Of a DNA stretch of 11,864 nt, positions 5,022 to 11,864 are shown one piece after another; positions within the stretch are counted from its first letter, which is position 1, and the number at the start of each line of letters is the position of its first letter. The stretch is from contig JASLAV010000725.1 of assembly GCA_030146905.1 (NCBI GenBank), positions 1-11,864 of the forward strand. Direction: 5' to 3'. A program made the position numbers and the translations under genes. This DNA is from Lentzea sp. (lineage in GTDB: Bacteria > Actinomycetota > Actinomycetes > Mycobacteriales > Pseudonocardiaceae). Below the pieces are notes generated by a model. The model was not told where the DNA came from. It was given only the letters and a program-made list of their open reading frames with translations, and did not search any database.

Positions 5022-7969
5022 CACGTCCCCCGATTCCTGCTCGCTGCTCCCGCCAGCACGGCGAAGGCAGTGTCGAACACGTCGAGCAAGGTCGCGATCG
5101 ACTGGTCTCGGTACTGCGATCTCGAAAAGCACAGGCTCAGGCACAGCGTCGAGTCCTGCACGTCGGCCACGATCTCGAAGTCGTGGCTGCGCACGCCCTC
5201 GAACGCTTCTTCCTGTTCGGAGGCGGCGACCTGGAAGAACCCGTCCTGCCTGGACAGCGCGGCTCGTTTCCCCCGGTAGTTCAGCAACACCGCAGCGTCG
5301 TTGCCGCGCAACAGTTTCCTCACCTCCAGATCCGGGTCGAGGTACTTCAGCACACCGAAGCCGAGTCCTTCGTCCGGTCGCTCGGCGAGGTGCTCGGCCA
5401 CCGCTGCGAGCAAGCGCTCTGCCCGATCCGGACAAGTCAACTCGATGAGGTCGCAGGCCTCCACAACCACCGGGGACAACGTCGTGTACCACCCGATGCC
5501 TCCCAGCGACGACGGCAGATCCGGCCGTGTCAGCCGGCCGTGGTGCTGCACGTCGATCACCGTGCCCCCACTGCCGGTCCATTCGCGGAAGGCCACCGCG
5601 AGCGCCCCAAGCAACACCAGCTGAATAGTCACCGGCGCCAGATCACATAGGTCGATCTCCCGCGGCACCCACACCTGCGAACCGACCGTCGGTTCTGCCT
5701 CGACGTCGTGGGGCAGGACGGAAGAGGACGCCATCACACCGGACCACCACGGCAGCTGATCGCGCAGCGTCCCTGATCGCGCCAGTTCGTCGAGCGCCAC
5801 GGCCCAGGCGAGCGAGGACGGCGCGGGCGCGAACTCCGGTGCGCGGCCGCGCCGATGCGCCTCATACGCCTTCTCGAGATCGTCCATGAACACAGCCAGC
5901 GACACCGCGTCAGTGATCAGATGATGCGACTCGAACAGCACGTGTCGTTCGTCCTCGGACACCTCGAGCCGCCATAGCGGGCCGTGCTCGACGTCGAACG
6001 CGCGAGGCGCCGGTCCCCGCACAAGTCCGCCCGCCGGTGCCCCAGGAACCTGGCGCCAGCCGTCCGGACTGCGGGCGAATCTCACGCGCAGGGCCTGATG
6101 GCGTTCCACCACCGCTGTGAGCGCCTTGTTGAGCAGCACGAGGTCCAGCGGCTCGGTCGCGACGAACAGCTCGGACGAGATGATCTCCGCGCCGCGCTCC
6201 AGCAGCCACTGCTGAACCGGGATCAACGGCGCTGAGCCGATCACCTCCGCTCTGGTCCGGTCCGGCGTCGCGTCTCCTCCCTGTGCCGCGAGTTGGCTCA
6301 AGTTACGCGCCCGAAGGACTTGAGCGGCGTCGATCCGCAGGCCCGCCGCCGTCGCTCGCCTGGCCACAGCCATCGCCATAATTGAGTCGCCGCCCAGCGC
6401 GAAGAAGTTGTCCATCGGACCCACCTGCGACAGGCCGAGCACCTCGGCCCACACCGCGCCAAGCCGGTCCTCGACGGTGTCGCCGCCGGTGCCCCGACCG
6501 GGTTCTGCCGTTGCTGGCTGCCACCGCGGCAAGGCAGTGCGGTCCACCTTGCCGTTCGCGTTCACCGGCAGGCGTTCCAGCCGCACGAATCCAGCGGGTG
6601 TCAGGTAATGGGGCAGCACAGCCGAGACGAACTCACGAAGGTCTTCCAGCTGCAGTTCGGCCGTCGTCACCACGTAGGCGACGAGCCTACGCACGTCGCC
6701 GTCGTGTTGGACCACGACCTCCGCCTGGCGGACGTCGCGATGCCGCTCGACGGTGGTCCGGACTTCCTCCAGCTCGACGCGGTGACCGTTGATCTTGACC
6801 TGATCATCCGTTCTACCCAGGAACTCCAGCGTGCCGTCTGACCGCCACCTGGCAAGATCACCTGTGCGGTACATGCGTGCGCCGGGTGGTCCGCCGGGGT
6901 CGGGCACGAACCTGTCAGCGGTCAATGCCGGTCTGCCGAGGTAGCCGACGGCCAGGCTCGGTCCTCCCACGTGGATCTCTCCGCGCACGCCGATCGGGAC
7001 GATCTCACCGTGCCTGTCGAGCACCCGCACCACGCAACCGCGTCGGGGTGAGCCGATCGTCACGGCTTGAGGCATCTCTTCCATGGCCAGATAGGTGGCC
7101 GCCACCGTGCATTCGGTCGGTCCGTAGGCATTGACGAGGATGTCGGCGAGGCCGTTGTCGAACGCGGCGCGCACCGCGCTCGGGCTCGCCGCATCGCCAC
7201 CGAAGAGCAATCTCCGCAGCGCCAAACCCGACGGCACGGGAAGAGCGGCGACCTCGTGGAACAAGGGCGCGGGTAGGACCGCCGCGGTGATCTGCTCGGC
7301 GACGAAGGCTGCGAGCAGCTTCTCAGGCGACGCTTTGACGTCGTCGTCGACGATCACCAACGTCGCGCCGCTGAGCAGTGCGCACCAGATCTCCTGGATC
7401 GAGGGGTCGAAGCTCGTGCTGACGAGCTGTGCGGCGCGGTCATAGGGTCGCAGCGGGTACATCGCCGGGTCAGCGACCATCGAGACGGCCGAAGCGTGCG
7501 GCACGGCAACGCCCTTCGGCCTGCCGGTCGAACCCGAGGTATAGATGACGTACGCGAGCTCCGCGCCATCGACCACGGGCAACGGTGTCAGCTCAGGTCC
7601 GCGGCGGCTCACCGCCACGAAAGGAACACCGGCCTCCGGATCGTCCACTCCGACGATCCGCGCACAGCCCGAGTCAGCCGCGAGGTCGCACAGTCGTTCC
7701 CAGGGCAGCCGGGGATCCAGCGGCAGATAGCACCCTCCGGCTTTGGCCACGGCCAGCATTGCGATGACGTAGCTGGCACCGCGAGGCAGCCTCACTCCGA
7801 TCACGGCACCGCGGGTGATCCCGGACGCCACGATCGCCCTGGCAAGGCCATCAGCGCGGTCGTTCAGCTGCCGGTAGGTGATCTCCTCGCCGTCATGGCT
7901 GATCGCGGTGTTCTCCGGTTGTCTCGCGGCGATGCTCGCGAACAACTCGTGCAGCGGCAGCGCCGTCAC
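5021..7969 (-). CDS. NRPS module A-T-E (adenylation, carrier, epimerization-like)
   Basis: The 982-residue protein activates an amino acid as its AMP ester, loads it on its own carrier and carries an epimerization-type domain. A domain, about 1-490: A3 YTSGSTGRPKG (143-153), A4 FDPSIQEIW (187-195), A5 NAYGPTE (280-286), A7 MYRTGDLARW (366-375), A8 GRTDDQVKINGHR (385-397), A10 NGKVDR with Lys474. Carrier: FFALGGDSIM with phosphopantetheine Ser529. E domain, about 580-975: HHLITDAVS (682-690), HHGRL (809-813), GIGWYTTLSP (824-833), LLNYRGK (895-901). The pocket residues read by eye are D-P-Q-V-L-G-A-V-A, which I cannot assign to a substrate. Oddities in E: the DG of HHxxxDG is DA, and the Glu expected before the HGR motif is Gln808. 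The GTG start follows the dioxygenase stop by 4 nt, with GAGGTGA as ribosome site overlapping that stop. The gene is followed by the C-domain protein, which would use a D-configured donor if E works. Confidence 0.93.
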   Translation of the reverse strand: MTALPLHELFASIAARQPENTAISHDGEEITYRQLNDRADGLARAIVASGITRGAVIGVRLPRGASYVIAMLAVAKAGGCYLPLDPRLPWERLCDLAADSGCARIVGVDDPEAGVPFVAVSRRGPELTPLPVVDGAELAYVIYTSGSTGRPKGVAVPHASAVSMVADPAMYPLRPYDRAAQLVSTSFDPSIQEIWCALLSGATLVIVDDDVKASPEKLLAAFVAEQITAAVLPAPLFHEVAALPVPSGLALRRLLFGGDAASPSAVRAAFDNGLADILVNAYGPTECTVAATYLAMEEMPQAVTIGSPRRGCVVRVLDRHGEIVPIGVRGEIHVGGPSLAVGYLGRPALTADRFVPDPGGPPGARMYRTGDLARWRSDGTLEFLGRTDDQVKINGHRVELEEVRTTVERHRDVRQAEVVVQHDGDVRRLVAYVVTTAELQLEDLREFVSAVLPHYLTPAGFVRLERLPVNANGKVDRTALPRWQPATAEPGRGTGGDTVEDRLGAVWAEVLGLSQVGPMDNFFALGGDSIMAMAVARRATAAGLRIDAAQVLRARNLSQLAAQGGDATPDRTRAEVIGSAPLIPVQQWLLERGAEIISSELFVATEPLDLVLLNKALTAVVERHQALRVRFARSPDGWRQVPGAPAGGLVRGPAPRAFDVEHGPLWRLEVSEDERHVLFESHHLITDAVSLAVFMDDLEKAYEAHRRGRAPEFAPAPSSLAWAVALDELARSGTLRDQLPWWSGVMASSSVLPHDVEAEPTVGSQVWVPREIDLCDLAPVTIQLVLLGALAVAFREWTGSGGTVIDVQHHGRLTRPDLPSSLGGIGWYTTLSPVVVEACDLIELTCPDRAERLLAAVAEHLAERPDEGLGFGVLKYLDPDLEVRKLLRGNDAAVLLNYRGKRAALSRQDGFFQVAASEQEEAFEGVRSHDFEIVADVQDSTLCLSLCFSRSQYRDQSIATLLDVFDTAFAVLAGAASRNRGT

Positions 7970-7973
7970 GTGC

Positions 7974-8948
7974 TCACCTCAGCACATACCCGTCGTCCGG
8001 CCGATGTGCGCGCGACCTGCGCAGATCGGTGGCAACGAAGGTGCGCTGCAGCCACCGGTCCTGTCCGTCGAACCGTGGGGTGAACGAGGTGCGGCCGTGC
8101 ACCGTGGTCCGGTTGTCCACGACGGCGAGGTCGCCCTCAGCCAGGCGGACGGTCAGTGCCTCCTGTTCGCACAGTTTCCCGAGTTCGCGCAGTGCGTCCT
8201 CGGCGCGGGTGGTGACCGGTGTGGTGGCGGCGAAGTCGACGCACAGGTCCGGGTCGTCCGGGTCGCCGGCCAGAACCGCGTGGCGTACCTGCGTACCTGC
8301 GGGCTGACCGAACGACGGCGGACAGGAGGTCTCGAACTCCATCGAGCTCAGCGCGTCGCGGTCGGCGGCGCTCAGCAACGGCAGCATTCGTCGGATGCAC
8401 GCGGTGCGCAGTCCTGCCGTGCGGTCGTGATCGGCTCGCAGGCACAGCAACAGCACGTGGTCGGGCCTGTGCGGGTGGAACGCGTTCTCGCTGTGGAAGG
8501 TGAGAAGGTCAGAGCCTTCGTTGCTCTGTGCGGCACGGCGGCCGGGAATCGGTACGACGTCCTGCACCAGTGCGCCGCCCTTCTCCGCACCGAACGCCAT
8601 CGGGTCGCCCAGACCGCAGGAAAGCATGAGCAGCACCGCCGCGGGCACGCTCGCCGTGCGTTGCACCGATCCGGGAAGCAACGGCGTCGCCGGCACAGCG
8701 GACGGGTCGACTGGAAGGCCACGCACCAGCAGCGTGCCGCCCGCTCCTGAGTCGCGCCGGAACGCGCGCACCGACTCCCTCAGCGTCAGGGGGAGATCTT
8801 CCCACGACCTACGGGCGTCGGCGACCCAGCGCGGGTCGTCCGGCGACGCGTTCTCTCTGGCGCACAACGATTCCGCGACCGCGAGCACCGCGGTCGTCTC
8901 GGTGGCGTCGAGCGCGTGGTGCGATACGTCGTGCACAGTCGTTGTCAT
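7974..8948 (-). CDS. Fe(II)/2-oxoglutarate amino-acid hydroxylase (AsnO/VioC/clavaminate-synthase type)
   Basis: This 324-residue oxygenase is from the TauD/TfdA superfamily, clavaminate synthase-like branch. These enzymes use iron, oxygen and 2-oxoglutarate to hydroxylate amino acids (Asn, Arg, Lys, enduracididine and relatives), usually at the beta carbon, for non-ribosomal peptides. The metal triad is visible: His152 and Glu154 in TFHSENAFHPHRPDHVLLLC, and His284 in DNRTTVHGRTSF; Arg298 (DGQDRWLQR) is the likely 2-oxoglutarate ligand. GTLLVRGLPVD (71-81) is the usual N-terminal strand. The start ATG at 8948 was chosen because GAGAAAGG precedes it; the open frame running upstream to 9278 overlaps the AT gene and lacks family similarity. 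The AT stop is 26 nt upstream and the A-T-E gene starts 4 nt downstream, so it is embedded in the operon. Whether it acts on free or carrier-bound amino acid cannot be told from sequence. Confidence 0.9.
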   Translation of the reverse strand: MTTTVHDVSHHALDATETTAVLAVAESLCARENASPDDPRWVADARRSWEDLPLTLRESVRAFRRDSGAGGTLLVRGLPVDPSAVPATPLLPGSVQRTASVPAAVLLMLSCGLGDPMAFGAEKGGALVQDVVPIPGRRAAQSNEGSDLLTFHSENAFHPHRPDHVLLLCLRADHDRTAGLRTACIRRMLPLLSAADRDALSSMEFETSCPPSFGQPAGTQVRHAVLAGDPDDPDLCVDFAATTPVTTRAEDALRELGKLCEQEALTVRLAEGDLAVVDNRTTVHGRTSFTPRFDGQDRWLQRTFVATDLRRSRAHRPDDGYVLR

Positions 8949-8974
8949 GGTCGTCCGCCTTTCTCGGATGATCG

Positions 8975-10342
8975 TCACCACGAAGCGGGCAGGGGCTCGG
9001 CGGGGCCAACAGGCCGGGAGGCGAGCACTGCGGTCCAGTCCGGGTTCGCACCGCGCACGAACACCTCGGCGAGCGCGGTCAGGAAACGGCCGGCACCACC
9101 TTCGCCGCGGCGAAGGGTCTCGCCGACAGCGGCATCCACACCGGACCTGCGGACGGTGTCGGCGATGTCCGCCGCGAAGACCGGATGCGGACTCACCTCG
9201 ACGAAGATCCGATGCCCGTCGGCGAGGGCGGACTCGACCGCTCTCTGGAACCACACCGTCTCCCGAAGGTTGCGGCACCAGTGGTCGTGGTCCATTGGCT
9301 CGCCGTCGAGCAACCGGCCGTAGGTGGCCGAGTAGACTGGCACCTTCGGCGGCAGGGCTTGGATGGGCGCGAGGTCCTCTCGCATCGTGGGGATGATCTC
9401 GTCGATGTGCGGCGAGTGCGCCGCAAGTCCGACGTTCGCCTTGCGTGCGTAGATTTCCTCGTCCAGCAGCGCGTTCAGCAGCTCTTCCGCCGCGTCTGCG
9501 TCACCGGAGACGAGCACGGCCTGTGGGCCGTTCACCGCGGCGATGCCGAGCCGACCCGCCCATCGCCCGAGCCGGGCGCGTACCTGTGCCTCGGGGAGCA
9601 TCACGAACACCATCTCGCCGCGTCCCGCGACGCGCGCCTGCGCCTTGCTCCACAAAGCCACCACGCGAGCAGAATCCTCATAGGATAGTGCGTTGGACAG
9701 GCAGGCGCAGACGACCTCACCGAGACTGTGCCCGAGCAGCGCGGCCGGCTGGACCCCGCATGCTTCGTACAGCCGCACCAGCGACACCATCACCGCGAAC
9801 AACGCCGGCTGCACCACGTTGGCGCCTTCGAGCCGAGGGGCACCCCCGGTCCCGCGCAGCACGTCCAGGACCGACCAGCCGGTGAACGGCATGAGCGCGG
9901 CCGCGCACTCCGCCATCGCCTCAGAGAACACGGGCGAGTGCTCGTGCAGGTCGAGCGCCATGCCCGCCCATTGAGAACCCTGACCGGGGAACAGGAAAAC
10001 CACCGAGTCACCCACGGGCGTGCCGGTGACGACGCTGGGAGCGTCCTCCCCCGCCGCGAGCGCCCTCAGCCCGGCAATCAGTTCATCACGTCCCGCACCG
10101 AGCACGACCGCGCGAAATCCATCCTCTGTAGACAGACCGCTGAGCGCCCTGGCAACGCCGTGCGGCGTCGCCGACCGCCGGGACGACACGTGCTCGTGCA
10201 GCGTCCGCGCCCGCGCGCGGAGGGAGTGGGCATCGGTGGCCGACAGCGGCCACACAACCGGTGACGTCGCAGTGAAAGGCGACGCGGGGGCGAAGATCGA
10301 GGACATTTCCGGCTGACTCCAGATCACTGGCCGAGAGATCAC
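8975..10342 (-). CDS. Discrete type I PKS acyltransferase with KS-AT linker
   Basis: The 455-residue protein is an acyltransferase domain, which picks a malonyl-type CoA or carrier-bound unit and passes it to an acyl carrier protein. Residues about 28-112 (VVWPLSATDAHSLRARARTL and following) are the KS-AT linker normally found after a ketosynthase. The AT core has FPGQGSQWAGM (118-128), GHSLGE with Ser206 (204-209), AGRGEMV (239-245) and LAAHSPH with His309 (306-312). The post-AT part HWCRNLRETVWFQ (354-366) to about residue 440 is intact. No ketosynthase or carrier domain is attached. Selectivity clues are mixed: NVVQPALFAVMVSL (175-188) is methylmalonyl-like, while LAAHS matches neither the HAFH (malonyl) nor YASH (methylmalonyl) signature. 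GTG at 10342 overlaps the upstream stop (GTGA); ATG at 10306 is an alternative start. It probably acts in trans on a carrier outside this window. Confidence 0.9.
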   Translation of the reverse strand: MISRPVIWSQPEMSSIFAPASPFTATSPVVWPLSATDAHSLRARARTLHEHVSSRRSATPHGVARALSGLSTEDGFRAVVLGAGRDELIAGLRALAAGEDAPSVVTGTPVGDSVVFLFPGQGSQWAGMALDLHEHSPVFSEAMAECAAALMPFTGWSVLDVLRGTGGAPRLEGANVVQPALFAVMVSLVRLYEACGVQPAALLGHSLGEVVCACLSNALSYEDSARVVALWSKAQARVAGRGEMVFVMLPEAQVRARLGRWAGRLGIAAVNGPQAVLVSGDADAAEELLNALLDEEIYARKANVGLAAHSPHIDEIIPTMREDLAPIQALPPKVPVYSATYGRLLDGEPMDHDHWCRNLRETVWFQRAVESALADGHRIFVEVSPHPVFAADIADTVRRSGVDAAVGETLRRGEGGAGRFLTALAEVFVRGANPDWTAVLASRPVGPAEPLPASW

Positions 10343-11864
10343 TGACCGAGGCTTTCGAGGAACGCACGCGCCTGCTCGTCGGACATCGCCTCGACTTGGG
10401 CCAACGCCTGGCCGATCACGTCCGGCACCTCGCGCACAGACCTGGGCAACGCCTTGCGGTCGATCTTGCCGTTGACCGTGAGCGGGAACTCTTCAACCAC
10501 GTGCACGACGGAGGGCACCATGTGGTCCGGCAACCTCGTCCGCAGCCGGGACCGAACGGCCGTGCCGAAATCGGCGCCGTGTTCCGACACGACGTACGCC
10601 ACCAGTCGAGGCAGGCCGCTCACCCCCGGCTCGGCGAGCGCCACGGCGTCGCGGACACCCTCCACCGCGCGCAGAGCCGCCTCCACCTCGCCGATCTCGA
10701 TCCGGTAGCCGCGGATCTTGACCTGCTGGTCGGCGCGAGCGACGAACATCATCGCGCCCGTCCTGGTGAGGCGGACCAGATCACCGGTGCGGTACATCCG
10801 TGCCCCCGGCGTAGCGGAGAACGGGTCCGGCACGAAGCGGTCCGCGGTCAGCCCTGGGCGGTGCCGGTAGCCACGACCGACCGCGACGCCACCGACGTGC
10901 ACCTCTCCGATCACACCCGCTGGTGCTGCGTCGCCGTTGCGGTCCAGCACGTACAGCACCACATTGGCGAATGGCACTCCGATCGGCGGCGTGTCCTGCG
11001 AACGCCCCGAACAGTCCTGCCACGTCTGCACGATCGTGCCCTCGGTTGGGCCGTACGCGACGAAGAACCTCGCCCGCTCCGCCCAGCCGTTGCGCAGCTG
11101 CGCGGAGATCCGGTCACCACCGGTGATCACGGTGCGCACGCCCGGCACCGCGCTCGGATCTATTGTGGACAGCAGCGCGGGCGGCAGGTACACGAGCGTC
11201 GCACCGGAGTGCCGGATCGTCTGCTCGATGGAGTGCTCCGCGGAAGCCAGGTCCGGTGGGGCAAGACACAGCGTTCCGCCGGACGCGAGCCCCATGAACA
11301 TCTCCCACACCGACGCATCGAAGCTGAACGACACGAACTGCAGCACTCGCGAACCCGGCCCGAGCTTGAAATCCTCGAGCGACGCCTGGATGACGTTCGC
11401 CAAGCCGTCGTGGGTGAGCTCGGCGCCCTTGGGAGCACCGGTGGTGCCGGACGTGTAGATCACGTAGGCGAGCTGCTTGGCCTGGACGGGGACACCCGGA
11501 TCGCGGGCCTCCCCGTCCAGGTCCACGTCGCCGACGCCGGTGACGTCGACGACATCCACCCCGCCGGGGACGCCGGGGAGGTTCGTGCCCGCGGTGATCA
11601 CGGTGCCCAGACCGGAGTCGCGCACCATGTACTCGCGGCGGTCCGCTGGGTAGGACGGGTCCAGTGGCAGGTACGCCGCACCTGCCTTGAGCACCGCGAG
11701 CACTGCGGCCATCTGGTCCGGTGAGCGCTCCACGGCGATGCCGACGAGGTGTTCCGCTCCGATGCCGCGCCGGATCAGTTCGGCGGCGAGCACGTTCGCG
11801 CGCGTGTTCAGCTCGCGATAGCTCACGTGGACGCCCTTGTGCCACAACGCGGGCGCGTCCGGTG
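10339..11864 (-). CDS. NRPS adenylation-domain protein, 5' end outside the window
   Basis: 507 residues are visible, from the last N-terminal codons of an adenylation domain (PDAPALWHKGVHVSYRELN) to TGA at 10341-10339. Counting from the first complete codon: A3 YTSGTTGAPKG (136-146), A4 FDASVWEMF (181-189), A5 AYGPTEG (269-275), A7 MYRTGDL (356-362), A8 DQQVKIRGYRIE (378-389) and A10 NGKIDRK with catalytic Lys466. By-eye pocket residues are D-A-W-Y-I-G-A-I-V, hydrophobic and reminiscent of codes for aromatic or non-polar residues, but not one I can assign. After A10 only about 40 residues follow (QVEAMSDEQARAFLESLGQ), with no LGGxS carrier motif, so the protein ends without its own carrier domain. 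It must load a separate carrier, unless one lies N-terminal. A condensation domain could also precede it outside the window. The gene is translationally coupled to the AT gene by a 4-nt overlap. Confidence 0.92.
   Translation of the reverse strand, partial: PDAPALWHKGVHVSYRELNTRANVLAAELIRRGIGAEHLVGIAVERSPDQMAAVLAVLKAGAAYLPLDPSYPADRREYMVRDSGLGTVITAGTNLPGVPGGVDVVDVTGVGDVDLDGEARDPGVPVQAKQLAYVIYTSGTTGAPKGAELTHDGLANVIQASLEDFKLGPGSRVLQFVSFSFDASVWEMFMGLASGGTLCLAPPDLASAEHSIEQTIRHSGATLVYLPPALLSTIDPSAVPGVRTVITGGDRISAQLRNGWAERARFFVAYGPTEGTIVQTWQDCSGRSQDTPPIGVPFANVVLYVLDRNGDAAPAGVIGEVHVGGVAVGRGYRHRPGLTADRFVPDPFSATPGARMYRTGDLVRLTRTGAMMFVARADQQVKIRGYRIEIGEVEAALRAVEGVRDAVALAEPGVSGLPRLVAYVVSEHGADFGTAVRSRLRTRLPDHMVPSVVHVVEEFPLTVNGKIDRKALPRSVREVPDVIGQALAQVEAMSDEQARAFLESLGQ

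Noticed and set aside
5022..5582. N-terminal extension of the condensation protein to 5582
   Set aside because: The extension is Arg-rich out-of-frame reading of the E domain; the ATG at 5021 has a ribosome site and a TGATG coupling to the upstream stop.
7878..8750. 290-aa plus-strand open frame antisense to the dioxygenase and A-T-E start
   Set aside because: The opposite strand has complete catalytic motifs, and this frame bridges two real genes without domain logic.
8949..9278. N-terminal extension of the dioxygenase to 9278
   Set aside because: It overlaps the C-terminal part of the AT gene in another frame and is Arg-rich; ATG 8948 with GAGAAAGG upstream fits the family length.
10396..11724. 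442-aa plus-strand open frame antisense to the adenylation gene
   Set aside because: It is very rich in His, Arg and Gly, as in mirror frames of GC-rich A domains; all A-domain motifs lie on the minus strand.

Overview
The window is high-GC DNA with actinomycete features: strong G/C bias at third codon positions, GTG starts, tightly coupled NRPS/PKS genes, and transposase families common in Streptomyces and Pseudonocardiales-type genomes. No ribosomal or taxonomic marker gene is present, so the genus is not determined. The window has two halves: a scrap-yard of broken mobile elements (about 1-3605) and the downstream end of a natural-product gene cluster (3645-11864).

Left half: an IS630-type transposase remnant (98-550, minus) carries an in-frame stop and is joined, in the same reading frame, to the decayed DNA-binding domain of a TetR-family regulator (551-694, minus). 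Divergent from it is an intact small gene of unknown function (860-1234, plus). A second broken transposase (about 1300-1667, plus) follows. Then comes an intact rve/integrase-core transposase (1756-2850, plus), whose element ends at about 2880, inside orfB of an IS3-family element (orfA 3215-3538, truncated orfB 2880-3215, minus). The outer terminus of the IS3 element is recognisable at 3576-3605.

Right half: five genes run leftward on the minus strand with overlaps or gaps of at most 26 nt, so they look like one operon. In order of transcription they are an adenylation-domain protein (cut by the window edge), a discrete type I acyltransferase that keeps a KS-AT linker but has no ketosynthase, an iron/2-oxoglutarate amino-acid hydroxylase of the clavaminate-synthase/AsnO/VioC type, an A-T-E NRPS module, and a condensation-domain protein that stops in the C-A linker. 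This suggests a split (unbundled) NRPS/PKS assembly line. One amino acid would be activated and loaded in cis and possibly epimerised, another activated by the separate A protein, an acyl extender supplied in trans by the AT, and an amino-acid residue hydroxylated by the dioxygenase. The condensation gene ends where IS3-like terminal sequence begins, so the cluster edge may have been cut by insertion.

Points most worth a second look are the discrete AT with mixed specificity motifs, an epimerization-like domain whose usual catalytic Glu is Gln, the truncation of the C-domain gene at an IS-like terminus, the TetR/IS630 chimera, and an RNA hairpin just ahead of the IS3 orfA start. No tRNA, rRNA, CRISPR array, riboswitch or clear terminator was seen.
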